64,000 nt of DNA from Chlorobiota bacterium (GTDB taxonomy: Bacteria; Bacteroidota; Ignavibacteria; OLB7). The position numbers were made by a program, and so were the translations under genes. The notes beneath the pieces were generated by a model. The model worked only from the letters and a program-made list of their open reading frames with translations. It made no database searches and was not told the DNA's origin. The stretch lies in NCBI GenBank assembly GCA_016788565.1, contig JAEUSP010000115.1, forward strand, positions 1-64,000, given 5' to 3'. Positions 7,617 to 16,682 of the stretch are shown here, piece after piece; the first letter of the stretch is position 1, and each line of letters opens with the position of its first letter.

Positions 7617-9113
7617 TTAGCCCCCTTCTTCCAGCCGCTGTTTCAGCAACTGCGAGACCATTTTCGGGTTGGCTTTTCCTTTGGTCAGCTTCATTGTTTC
7701 ACCAACGAAATACCCGAACAGATTCCCTTTCCCGCCACGGTAGGCTTCGGCCTGGCCCTGGTTTGCGGCGATTACCTGCGCCACCGCTTCCTCCAAAAAC
7801 GCGCTGTCGCTTACCTGCACAAACCCCTTCTCCTGGCTGATCTCCTTTGCTGATTTTGGTGAGGCCAGCATCTCGGCAAAAATATCTTTCACGTTTTTGG
7901 AGCTAACCACGTCGTCGGCGAACAACTCCACCAACTCCGCAAGCCGCTCGGCGGGAATTGTGAACTCGGTGATCTCCACTTTCTGCTCACCCAGCACCCG
8001 CAGCACCTCGGTCATCATAATGTTGCTGGCAATCTTGAACCGTTCGGGCGTGCCCTGGTTGATGGCCCCGCACACGCGCTCGAAGTAGTCCCCCAAGTCG
8101 CGGGTTTCGGTCAGGATTGTGGCATCGTACAGCGGCAATCCGTACTGGGTTGTGAACCGTTGTTTGCGGGCAATAGCAAGCTCGGGCAACGTGGCGCGGA
8201 TTTCCTCAATCATCTCCTGGCTGATCGTCAGCGGCACAAGGTCGGGTTCCGGGAAGTAGCGGTAATCGTGGGCGAACTCCTTGCTTCGCATGGCGCGGGT
8301 GGTGCGGGTTCCGGCATCCCACAAGCGGGTTTCCTGGGCGATGGTTTCCCCCGACTCTATCGCCGCAATCTGCCGCACGATTTCGTACTCAATCGCTTTC
8401 TCCACATTGCGGAAGGAGTTCAGGTTTTTCACCTCGGTCTTCACCCCAAACGCTTCGGCACCGCGCCGCCGCACGCTGATGTTGGCATCGCAACGGAGCG
8501 CGCCTTCCTCCATGTTGCCGGAGCAAATTTCCAAGTAGGTGACGATGCTCTTCATCTGCATCAGGTAGCTGTAGGCTTCGCTGGCCGAGCGGAGGTCAGG
8601 CTCGGAGACGATCTCGATTAGCGGTGTTCCGGCGCGGTTCAAATCCACCAGTGTGTTGGTGATGTCCAGGTCGTGGATAGATTTCCCGGCATCCTCCTCC
8701 ATGTGGATGCGGGTGATCCCGATTCGCTTGGTTGCGCCGCCATCCAGCTCAATCTCAATCCAGCCTTCGTAGCAGATCGGCTCATCGGATTGGGAAATCT
8801 GATAGCCTTTTGGGAGGTCGGGGTAGAAGTAATTTTTGCGGGCGAATCCACATCGGCGGCGTATCTGGGCGTTGGTGGCCAGCCCCATCCGAATTGCGAA
8901 CTCCACCACGCGGCGGTTCAGCACCGGAAGCGTTCCCGGGTGGCCAAGCACCACGGGGTCGGTGTTGGTGTTGGGCCAGGGGCCGGCCTGGGTTGCGGCG
9001 CGGCTGAAGGCTTTGGTGTTGGTCAGAAGCTGGGCGTGAATCTCCAGGCCGATTACCGGCTCGTATTGGGCAATCAGTTCTGGCGTTAGCTCAAGGGCGG
9101 CGGTATCGGTCAT
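7617..9113 (-). CDS. gatB: Asp-tRNA(Asn)/Glu-tRNA(Gln) amidotransferase subunit B
   Basis: The 498-aa product is the tRNA-binding and kinase subunit of GatCAB, which amidates Asp-tRNA(Asn) and/or Glu-tRNA(Gln). Landmarks include VIGLEIHAQL, GHPGTLPVLNRRVVEFAIRMGLA, RKNYFYPDLPKGYQISQ and HMEEDAGKS. A C-terminal GatB/YqeY tail domain contains the closing GKANPKMVSQLLKQRL. The zinc-site cysteines of many GatB proteins (FCxC and CPVC) read FSRA (36-39) and DPVV (52-55), so this protein appears to lack that metal site. gatA and gatC are not nearby. tRNA-Asn lies just upstream on the same strand, separated by a terminator. Confidence 0.97.
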   Translation of the reverse strand: MTDTAALELTPELIAQYEPVIGLEIHAQLLTNTKAFSRAATQAGPWPNTNTDPVVLGHPGTLPVLNRRVVEFAIRMGLATNAQIRRRCGFARKNYFYPDLPKGYQISQSDEPICYEGWIEIELDGGATKRIGITRIHMEEDAGKSIHDLDITNTLVDLNRAGTPLIEIVSEPDLRSASEAYSYLMQMKSIVTYLEICSGNMEEGALRCDANISVRRRGAEAFGVKTEVKNLNSFRNVEKAIEYEIVRQIAAIESGETIAQETRLWDAGTRTTRAMRSKEFAHDYRYFPEPDLVPLTISQEMIEEIRATLPELAIARKQRFTTQYGLPLYDATILTETRDLGDYFERVCGAINQGTPERFKIASNIMMTEVLRVLGEQKVEITEFTIPAERLAELVELFADDVVSSKNVKDIFAEMLASPKSAKEISQEKGFVQVSDSAFLEEAVAQVIAANQGQAEAYRGGKGNLFGYFVGETMKLTKGKANPKMVSQLLKQRLEEGG

Positions 9114-9216
9114 AATCTTCTGCTTGGATCGGTGCTGAATACTGGCGTTGCTGTGGCGCGCAAGCTACCACAAAACGTGGGTTCGGAAGAAGAGCCTGCG
9201 GGGGCTTCACCAAACG

Positions 9217-9248
9217 AAAAAAGCCGACTGCGTGTGGCAGCCGGCTTT
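9217..9248 (-). terminator. Rho-independent terminator of tRNA-Asn
   Basis: On the minus strand AAAGCCGGCTGC pairs with GCAGTCGGCTTT across a short CACAC loop and continues into TTTTTT. It sits a few bases after the 3' end of tRNA-Asn and separates it from gatB. Confidence 0.85.
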
Positions 9249-9253
9249 GCGCG

Positions 9254-9327
9254 CTCCTGAGGTAGGACTTGAACCTACGACCCTCTGATTAACAGTCAGA
9301 TGCTCTAACCAACTGAGCTACTCAGGA
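9254..9327 (-). tRNA. tRNA-Asn (anticodon GTT)
   Basis: The 74-base sequence folds into a full cloverleaf. The acceptor stem is TCCTGAG/CTCAGGA, the D arm GCTC/GAGC, the anticodon stem TCTGA/TCAGA with loop CTGTTAA, and the T arm GTAGG/CCTAC with loop TTCAAGT. The anticodon is GTT and the discriminator base is G, as expected for asparagine. CCA is not encoded. The gene is flanked by a clear promoter and terminator, so it is a single-tRNA unit. Confidence 0.97.
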
Positions 9328-9340
9328 ATCAAATGGGCTG

Positions 9341-9371
9341 CAAATATAGCCCCACAACCACCCCACGCAAA
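9341..9371 (-). promoter_or_regulatory. tRNA-Asn promoter, TTTG-N19-TATATTTG
   Basis: On the minus strand TTTG (9371-9368) is followed after exactly 19 bases by TATATTTG (9348-9341). Transcription would start a few bases before the mature tRNA end at 9327. This is a textbook Bacteroidota -33/-7 promoter. Confidence 0.8.
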
Positions 9372-9683
9372 CGTTTTTTTTGAAGAGATAAACTTTGAAA
9401 AATTTACGGGGAGCGGCGGCCTCCACCGTGCGCAATGCGGGAAAGCTGCGGCGTAACCGATGCTTGGTTAAGGGTACAATGACGGTACAATCCTCCCCGT
9501 GAAGACTGCGTAACGGTTTTCTGGGTCGGCTTTTCTTCTTAACATTGCAGCGGCTTTCCTGAACTGGCACACTCAAGCCGCTTCTCTACAACCATTCTGA
9601 ATCCTGCGCCCACTGCCGTTGGGCGCGCCGTGCCTCCGCCTGAACGTGAGAGACGATGCCCAGCCTTTGCGAACCGTGCGCTT
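9372..9683. other. Intergenic region without a recognised gene
   Basis: Nothing coding is convincing here. It is the shared upstream region of tRNA-Asn (minus strand) and the large T9SS gene (plus strand). A plus-strand frame reaches back to a GTG at 9630, but the signal peptide begins at the ATG at 9684. Confidence 0.5.
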
Positions 9684-12600
9684 ATGATTGAACTTACTCG
9701 CTACGTACTACAACGCTGCTTGTACCTGCTGCCGCTGTTGCTGTTGGCTGTTTCGCCAGCGCACGCCCAGCGGGAGTGGAATATCTGGTACTTCGGCGAA
9801 TATGCTGGCGTTGATTTCAACACCGGCTTCCCGGTCGCGCTTGGCAACGGGATGATGCGCCAGCTGGAAGGCTGCGCCAGCATCGCCCACCCACGCACCG
9901 GCAAGCTGCTGTTCTACACCAGTGGCGACACGGTCTGGAACGCGCTGCACCGCCCAATGCCAAACGGCTGGAAGCTGAAATCTTCGGCACCGAACTGGAC
10001 CAGCACCCAATCGGCAATTATCGTCCCCTTCCCGCGCGACACCAACCGCTACCTGATCTTCACCGCCGACTGCGGCGACTACTGGGATGGCTCGCACCCC
10101 ACCACCGGCATCAGCTACTCCATCGTGGATATGCGCGCCGATAACGGCTTGGGTGATGTTGTGGTGAAGAACGTGAACATCATGCCGAAGGCCACCGAAA
10201 AACTCACCTTCACACGCCACGCCAATGGCCGCGATTTTTGGGTGGTGACGCATGAGTTCGGCAATCAGAATTTCCGCTCCTTCCTTGTTACCCCGGCTGG
10301 CGTGAATCCCACGCCGGTCATTTCCACCACCGGCTACCCTCACGCTGGCGATCCGTTCAACAACATTGGGGTGATGAAAATTTCCCCGAACGGAAAGAAG
10401 CTGGCGCTGGCAATCTGGTACGAAGGGGTGGCCGAGCTGCTTGATTTTAACAACCACACAGGACAAGTCAGCAACCCCATCCAACTTCCCACCGAGGGGT
10501 TAGAGTACGGCATCTGTTTCTCCCCCGATAACACCAAACTCTACGTCAGCCGCGCCAACCGGCTGGGGAGCGCGATCCACCAGTATGAGATCAGCACAAA
10601 CTCCCCCCTGCTGATTGTTTCCTCACGGATTAAAATTGCCGACTTTGCCATCAACGAGTTGGGCGACTTGCAGATTGGTCCCGACCGAAAAATCTACGTG
10701 GCACAGGGGAATAGCGTCTGGCTTGGCGTGATCCACTCACCAAACGCGGGGGGGCTGGGGTGCAACTACCAAGCCAACGGGGTGATGCTTTCGGTTTCCA
10801 GCAACATCCGCCGAGGCTCGTTCTTGGGTTTGCCCAATGTGCTACTGACCGACCCCGCCGGGATTGATCCACAGCTTGTCCCGCCGGTAGCCCGATTCCA
10901 GCCAAGCCAAGAAGCGATTTGCGCGGGTGAGTCGGTCAGTTTCACCGACCTTTCGTTCGAGAATCCGACTGCATGGGAGTGGTTTTTCCCCGGGGGCGAT
11001 CCAGCGGTTTCTTACGAGCGGCATCCGCAGAACGTTCAGTATGCAACCCCAGGAACCTACACGGCAATGCTTGTGGCATCCAGCCCAAAGGGGACCGACA
11101 CCGCACGGGTCCAAATCACCGTGAACCCGCTTCCGGCCATTGATGTTGGAAGCGGAACGGGCGAAGTTGGAATCTGCGCCGGAAGCTCAATCCAACTGAA
11201 CGCTACCGGTGGCGTGTCGTTCCAGTGGAGCCCCGCCGAAGGGTTAAGCTGCACCGACTGCCCCAACCCGATTGCGCGCCCAACCATAACCACCACCTAC
11301 TCGCTCACCGCCGTCAACCAGTTTGGTTGCCGCGCCAGCGATAACATCACCGTGAAAGTTTCCCCAACCCCGGTGGCCGCCGCCGGGCCGGATCAAAACA
11401 TCTGCCCTGCCTCCAGCGTGGTGTTGGAAGGTTCGGGAAATGGAAAATATCAGTGGAGCCCTGCCGAAGGATTAAGCTGCACCGATTGCGCCCAGCCAGT
11501 GGCAACACCAACGGCATCCACAACTTACCGGCTGATCGTCACCAACCCGGAAGGGTGCAGCGACACCGATGAAGTGAACGTGACCGTGCGCCCCGCCCCA
11601 ACCGTGGCCGCCGGACCCGACACCACCGTTTGCCCAGGAACACCAGTGACGCTGACCGCAACCGAAGGGGAAGCCTACCGCTGGAGCCCAGCCACCGGCC
11701 TAAGCTGCACCGACTGCCGCCAGCCGATTGCAACCCCCGACACCACCACCACCTACACCGTGCAAGTAACCGACGGCGCGGGCTGCCCGGGTGTTGGGAC
11801 CGTCACCATCACCACAAGCCCACACCCCGAGGTTGATGCAGGGCGGGCAATCACGATTTGCGAGGGGGATAGCATCCGGCTGGAGCCATCGGGGGCAAGC
11901 CGATACCAGTGGGAACCCGCCGCTGGGTTAAGCTGCACCGACTGCGCAAGCCCAATGGCCAAGCCAGCGCAAACCACCACCTACACCGTCACCGGCTACG
12001 GGCCAAACGGCTGCTGGGGGACTGACACTATCACGGTGACAATCAATCCCGCGCCGGCGATTGTTCATGCTGAAATTGGGCGGCACTATCGGCCCTATCC
12101 TGGCACACGAATCAACGTGCCGATTCAGTTGAACGAATCGCTGGACGATGCCGGGATCAGCCAGATCATCATCACGCTGAGTTTTGAGCCGGCGATGCTG
12201 CAACTGATTAACGGAGGGGTGGGACTTACCAACACTCTGCTGGCGGGAACCTTGCTGGATGGGTGGCTGGCAATTCCGTTGGACACGGCTGCGGGGAAGT
12301 ACCGCGTCCGGCTGATTGCCCCCCAGGGTGAAACGCTCCACGGCGGCGCTGGGACGTTGCTGAAACTTCGCTTCCAAACATTTTTGGGCTACCCAGCCAC
12401 CAGCGAACTCCCCTTTACTCTTGAGTTGGCGGGGGCTGGCTGCACACGAGTCATCACCTCACCCGGCTTTGCAAAATTGGATTCCGTCTGCGGGCTAAAC
12501 TTGCGGCTGATTACCGGCGGCGTTGATGATTACGCGCTGGATCAGAATCACCCGAACCCCTTCAATCCAACCACCGACATCCCCTTCTCGCTTGGCTTGG

Positions 12601-12788
12601 ATGGCCCAACACAACTCACCATCCACGACCTAACCGGGCGCACCGTTGCCACGCTGGTGAACCAACATCTTCAGCCCGGCAAATACCAAGTAACGTGGGA
12701 CGCTACCGGATTCCCAAGCGGGCTGTACTACTACCGCCTTGTGAGCGGGCATTGGAGCAAGGTGCAGACGATGATGGTGGTGAAGTAA
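9684..12788 (+). CDS. Secreted PKD-domain protein with T9SS sorting domain
   Basis: The 1034-aa product begins with a signal peptide ending VSPAHAQ. The N-terminal ~380 residues form a beta-propeller-like part whose opening (IWYFGEYAGVDFNTG...CASI...LLFYTSGDTVWN) is typical of secreted Bacteroidota proteins. Next comes a PKD domain (ICAGESVSFTDLSFENPTAWEW). Four Ig-like repeats of about 80 residues follow, each with a W-x-P-x-x-G-L-S-C-T-D-C motif, then a cohesin-like sandwich. The C-terminal ~80 residues (NHPNPFNPTTDIPFSL to the end) are a T9SS type A sorting domain. The product is probably exported and attached to the cell surface or released. The next gene, an AAA-SARP regulator, reads in the same direction after a 389-base repeat-bearing gap. 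Confidence 0.92.
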   Translation: MIELTRYVLQRCLYLLPLLLLAVSPAHAQREWNIWYFGEYAGVDFNTGFPVALGNGMMRQLEGCASIAHPRTGKLLFYTSGDTVWNALHRPMPNGWKLKSSAPNWTSTQSAIIVPFPRDTNRYLIFTADCGDYWDGSHPTTGISYSIVDMRADNGLGDVVVKNVNIMPKATEKLTFTRHANGRDFWVVTHEFGNQNFRSFLVTPAGVNPTPVISTTGYPHAGDPFNNIGVMKISPNGKKLALAIWYEGVAELLDFNNHTGQVSNPIQLPTEGLEYGICFSPDNTKLYVSRANRLGSAIHQYEISTNSPLLIVSSRIKIADFAINELGDLQIGPDRKIYVAQGNSVWLGVIHSPNAGGLGCNYQANGVMLSVSSNIRRGSFLGLPNVLLTDPAGIDPQLVPPVARFQPSQEAICAGESVSFTDLSFENPTAWEWFFPGGDPAVSYERHPQNVQYATPGTYTAMLVASSPKGTDTARVQITVNPLPAIDVGSGTGEVGICAGSSIQLNATGGVSFQWSPAEGLSCTDCPNPIARPTITTTYSLTAVNQFGCRASDNITVKVSPTPVAAAGPDQNICPASSVVLEGSGNGKYQWSPAEGLSCTDCAQPVATPTASTTYRLIVTNPEGCSDTDEVNVTVRPAPTVAAGPDTTVCPGTPVTLTATEGEAYRWSPATGLSCTDCRQPIATPDTTTTYTVQVTDGAGCPGVGTVTITTSPHPEVDAGRAITICEGDSIRLEPSGASRYQWEPAAGLSCTDCASPMAKPAQTTTYTVTGYGPNGCWGTDTITVTINPAPAIVHAEIGRHYRPYPGTRINVPIQLNESLDDAGISQIIITLSFEPAMLQLINGGVGLTNTLLAGTLLDGWLAIPLDTAAGKYRVRLIAPQGETLHGGAGTLLKLRFQTFLGYPATSELPFTLELAGAGCTRVITSPGFAKLDSVCGLNLRLITGGVDDYALDQNHPNPFNPTTDIPFSLGLDGPTQLTIHDLTGRTVATLVNQHLQPGKYQVTWDATGFPSGLYYYRLVSGHWSKVQTMMVVK

Positions 12789-12815
12789 CCTTCGACCTCT
12801 TCGACCTCTTCGACG

Positions 12816-12982
12816 AATGTCAGGCGAAGCCTGACAGAGAAAGAAAAAATTCCCCTCCTATGGAGGGGTGGCAGGCGAAGCCTGACGGGGTGGTCGGACG
12901 GCACTGAGGATCACTATAGCCGTAGCACTCTCACCGCCGAGCAACCACCCCGCCCTGGCGGGCACCCCTCCACAGGAGGGGA
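12816..12982. repeat. Imperfect inverted repeat between the PKD protein and the AAA regulator
   Basis: TTCCCCTCCTATGGAGGGGT with its extension to GGGGTGGT (12850-12894) is mirrored by ACCACCCCGCC...AGGAGGGGAA at 12943-12982. The short palindrome TCAGGCGAAGCCTGA occurs just before the left arm and a copy lies within it. The arms could form a large stem and may stop readthrough. The rest of the gap to 13177 shows nothing recognisable. Confidence 0.7.
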
Positions 12983-13177
12983 ATGGAACAGACGCTGGAA
13001 CATCTGCAAACCGTCCCAAGCGTTCGTGATTCCGCATTCATGGCAATGATTCGATCAAGAATCCAACGATCAGCTTTCCCAACAACATCCCCCAGCTTCA
13101 TTGCCTTGTGAGGACTTAATGGCCTTGCCCCGGGCAACTCACACACGCTTCACCGGATGTGACTTCTCCTGCAACCG

Positions 13178-16100
13178 ATGGCCAAGCCTGAACACTCCTC
13201 TGATACCAGCGATTCCCTCCTCACCTTCCTCAATCGGGGGTCGCTTCCGTTTGTGGGGCGCGATGCCGAGCTGCGGCAGATTATCCAATTCTGGGAAGGA
13301 ACCGCGCGCGCCGATGAGATGCGACTTGCGTTGCTGATTGGCGAGGCGGGGCAGGGGAAAAGCCGGCTGATTGAAGAAGCCACGCTGCCAATCACCGCAC
13401 GCGGCGGCATTGTGCCCCACGTCAAAATCTATCCTGAATCTACCACCTCCCTCCTAGTACTCCTCTCCCGCTCCCTTGCCGTGGACCCCGCCACGTCGTC
13501 AATTCTTCGCGCCGATCCCGAACCAACGCTGGTTTCGGTTGCCGATGCCTTGCGGCGGCTTTCGCGGCTGCGCCCGGTGATGCTGGTGGTGGAAGATGTT
13601 CACCTTCTGGCCGGAAGTTCGCTGGCCGAGTTTGCGCAGATTTTGGAGGCCCTTGCCGACGAGTCCCTCTCCATCCTTTGCGCCGCCCGCCCGGTAGATA
13701 TGGGTGCGCGCGGGGCAATGGAACGCTGGCTAACCGACCAGATCACCTTGCGTGGGCTTGATGACACTGCCGTTGAACAAATCTGGCAAACGTTGTTCCA
13801 GCAGAAGGTGGCACTCCCTTCAATCACGGCACTGCAAGGGGCAACGTCCGGGAACCCGCTGGCGATTCGCTCGGCACTTCGCGGCGCGCTGGCTGGGGCA
13901 CTGCGCGAAGAACATTCCAGCGAAAGCCCACCCTACTTGCGGCTCGCGGCTACCGATCTGGCTCAATCGTTCCGCCACAGCGTGGCGTTGCTGGCCGATG
14001 GAATGACCGCCCATCTTTCACCCGAGGAATTTGCCAACGCCATGCAGCTTGCGATTCTTGGCGAGTTGTTTTCGGCCGAAGCGGCAAGCGTTGTGATTCA
14101 GGGGGATGCCGCCGCCGCACTCCGCACGTTGCGCTACCGTGGGATACTTAGCCACGCCGCCACGGGGGCAACTCCAATTCCCGGAAACAGCAGCCTCCAC
14201 CAGCCGATTTCCTTCACTCACACCCTGCTTCACCGGCGGCTGATTGATCAGCTTGAAACCACCCCGACCTCACCCGAACTCCTTTGGAAACTTTGCACTA
14301 CTTCGCTCCCACTCTACTCCTTCCAACCCTTCCTTCTGCTTGCGCCGATTGCCCCGCAACTCTCCATTTCCGCCCAGGAAGCACACAGTGGCGTGGCGGC
14401 AATTGTGGCGCGGACAAAAGGGATGAACGTTGCAGTGCTGGAAACCGGCGGGCGCGTGTTGTTGGAGTGTGGCCGCGCAGTTGCGCAAGCGTTTTCAAGC
14501 CAATGGAGTAGTGACCAACAACAGGAAAGTGAGCTTCTGCTGATTGCCACGGACCTACGCATCCGCCGCCTTGAACTGTACACCGACCAGTTCCAGCGCG
14601 ACGTTGAGCAGTACCTTGAGCTGGCCAAAAACCCGGACACGCACACCATTGCCGCGCATCGGCTGAACGGGCTTGCAACCATCCACGCAATCAGCAACAT
14701 GCGCCACTACGCCAAACGCCACGACACTTGGGAAGAAGGGGTGATGCTTGTTGAACGCTACCCCGAACTACGCCGCAGCGACGATTGGATCAACTTCCTG
14801 CGCCAGCTTGCGCAGGGTTCATCGCTGGATCACGACATCATCCGCGCAGTGGAGCGGGAGATGGAGCAGATGTTCCAGATAGAGGGGATTGACCCGCAAT
14901 TCAAAGAACGCTGCTGGCGCGAGATTGCCCCGTTTTTGCTGGACACGTTTGCCAATGAATCGGAGTTGGAAAAGCGGCATCAGCTGTGCCAGCGGCTGCT
15001 TGCTTCCCCCTACGTTTCCGATCCGCAAACCCTTTCGCGGATTGTCTCCTTCCACCACAACACCGGCCAGGCCGACCGCACGTTGCAGCTTCTGGAGCGA
15101 TTGCTGCCGTTGCTGAAATCGCACGGCATTCTCACCAACTTCTACTCCCAACAGATAAAACGCCTTCAGCTGCACGCCGGGTTTGGGATGCGCCCCAGCA
15201 TCATCGAAGCGGAGGTGGATCGCCTGATTGCTGAAGTCCCCGACCCAATTCGCGATGGGTTCCGGCGGTTTGTTGGGCTGATACTGCCGCAGTTCTACGC
15301 ACAACTTGGCGACGACGCAGCATTGCACGACTGCATCGCCCGGCGCACCCAGGACCGCCGGCAACTGTTTGCCGACGTAATTGCGCTGGCCGCCGAGACC
15401 CCTGCAGAGTATCAACAAGCCTTGCAGCAAATCCGGCACGGGGCGATGCTTCCTGCAGATATTTCACGGCTGATTAAGCTGCTGCAACATCCAGAGTCGG
15501 CGCAGAATCCGGACGTGGCTTTGGTGTTTACTCAGTTCGATATGCGGGCACTTCGGCTAACGGATTTGATTTTTCTGCGGCTGGCGTTTCAGCTTGTCGG
15601 GCAGCTGCCGGAACCGCTCCAGAAACGATTGCACGGCGCGGGGACGGCGTTGTTCAACAATGTGATGGAGTGGCTACAGAAGCAGGAGTTGTGGGCCTTC
15701 ATGCTTCCATTTCTGGATCGTTTTGGGGAGAGCTACTGCAACAAGAAAGAAGCAAAAATCTGGCGCGACCGCATCGCCCAACTTGCCGAGAAACGCCGTC
15801 CAGCCGAAGGGGAACCGAACACAAAAAAAATCTGGCTAACGATGATTGGAACCATCCAAGCTCAGCTTCCCGATGGGACGGTGGTGCCGATTCGTGGCGG
15901 GCGATTGCGCGCGGTGCTGGGGCTGATGGTGGCCGACCTGATGCAGAAGCAACCGCTGGAACCGCGTGAGTTCCGCCACCTTGCTGCCGGCGGCGAAGGG
16001 GACCCCGAACACGCCCGCAAAACAATGAACGCCGCGGTGTTCCGATTGCGCGACTTGCTGGGGCCGCAGGTGATCCGCACCGAAGGGGAAACGCCCGCGC

Positions 16101-16507
16101 TGAACCTTGATGCCGTCCAAGTGGATTTGCTGCTGGCCCGCCAACAGCTTCGCGAAGCCGCCCGCGCACTGCGCGACGGCGCGTTGCGGCGCGCTTATCC
16201 AGCGGCAATGCAAGCACTGGAGCTTACCCAGGGTGAGGTTCCATTCCCAAGTTTGTACGAAGAATTATTCGAGGCCGCACGCGAAGATTTTGAACATCTG
16301 CTGCGGGCCACCACCATGCGCGTGGCTTCGGGGCTGCTACGCGAAGATGACCCCGCCAGCGCCGAAGAGCTTCTGCGTCGCGCCCACACGATGATGCCGG
16401 AAGATGAAGAAGTAATGGAGCTACTGAACAACTCACTGGCGCAACAAGGGAAGCGGACCGAATCGGCCCGCCTGCGATTGCGGGCAATGATGGAGGAGCC
16501 GGCATAG
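13178..16507 (+). CDS. Large AAA/STAND ATPase regulator with C-terminal SARP (winged helix + BTAD) region
   Basis: The 1109-aa product opens with an AAA-type ATPase. Walker A is GEAGQGKS at residues 55-62, and the Walker B-like VMLVVED lies at 134-140, followed by VHLL. Residues ~350-880 are helical TPR-like repeats. Residues ~885-1000 resemble a SARP/OmpR winged helix, with LRAVLGLMVADLM and the stretch ending AVFRLRDLLG. The last ~100 residues match a BTAD TPR domain. It is probably an ATP-controlled transcription activator that binds DNA through its C-terminus, as in MalT-like STAND proteins but with a SARP output. AfsR-type SARPs carry the winged helix at the N-terminus. A paralogue starts at 63525. 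The target genes are unknown; the upstream PKD/T9SS gene is a possibility. Confidence 0.8.
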   Translation: MAKPEHSSDTSDSLLTFLNRGSLPFVGRDAELRQIIQFWEGTARADEMRLALLIGEAGQGKSRLIEEATLPITARGGIVPHVKIYPESTTSLLVLLSRSLAVDPATSSILRADPEPTLVSVADALRRLSRLRPVMLVVEDVHLLAGSSLAEFAQILEALADESLSILCAARPVDMGARGAMERWLTDQITLRGLDDTAVEQIWQTLFQQKVALPSITALQGATSGNPLAIRSALRGALAGALREEHSSESPPYLRLAATDLAQSFRHSVALLADGMTAHLSPEEFANAMQLAILGELFSAEAASVVIQGDAAAALRTLRYRGILSHAATGATPIPGNSSLHQPISFTHTLLHRRLIDQLETTPTSPELLWKLCTTSLPLYSFQPFLLLAPIAPQLSISAQEAHSGVAAIVARTKGMNVAVLETGGRVLLECGRAVAQAFSSQWSSDQQQESELLLIATDLRIRRLELYTDQFQRDVEQYLELAKNPDTHTIAAHRLNGLATIHAISNMRHYAKRHDTWEEGVMLVERYPELRRSDDWINFLRQLAQGSSLDHDIIRAVEREMEQMFQIEGIDPQFKERCWREIAPFLLDTFANESELEKRHQLCQRLLASPYVSDPQTLSRIVSFHHNTGQADRTLQLLERLLPLLKSHGILTNFYSQQIKRLQLHAGFGMRPSIIEAEVDRLIAEVPDPIRDGFRRFVGLILPQFYAQLGDDAALHDCIARRTQDRRQLFADVIALAAETPAEYQQALQQIRHGAMLPADISRLIKLLQHPESAQNPDVALVFTQFDMRALRLTDLIFLRLAFQLVGQLPEPLQKRLHGAGTALFNNVMEWLQKQELWAFMLPFLDRFGESYCNKKEAKIWRDRIAQLAEKRRPAEGEPNTKKIWLTMIGTIQAQLPDGTVVPIRGGRLRAVLGLMVADLMQKQPLEPREFRHLAAGGEGDPEHARKTMNAAVFRLRDLLGPQVIRTEGETPALNLDAVQVDLLLARQQLREAARALRDGALRRAYPAAMQALELTQGEVPFPSLYEELFEAAREDFEHLLRATTMRVASGLLREDDPASAEELLRRAHTMMPEDEEVMELLNNSLAQQGKRTESARLRLRAMMEEPA

Positions 16508-16682
16508 CTTCGCTTCTACTCAACACACCGGCCACAGGTCGCGAACTCCATTGTTGGAAACGTCTTGTGTAATCCCTCGCGCTTGCTTCCTGCCTATATT
16601 GGGCAACGGATAGCTGGCCGTGTGGTTCTTCTTGGTGCAGCCTATCCACCCATCTTACTAACCATCTAATTGGAGTTTCCGA

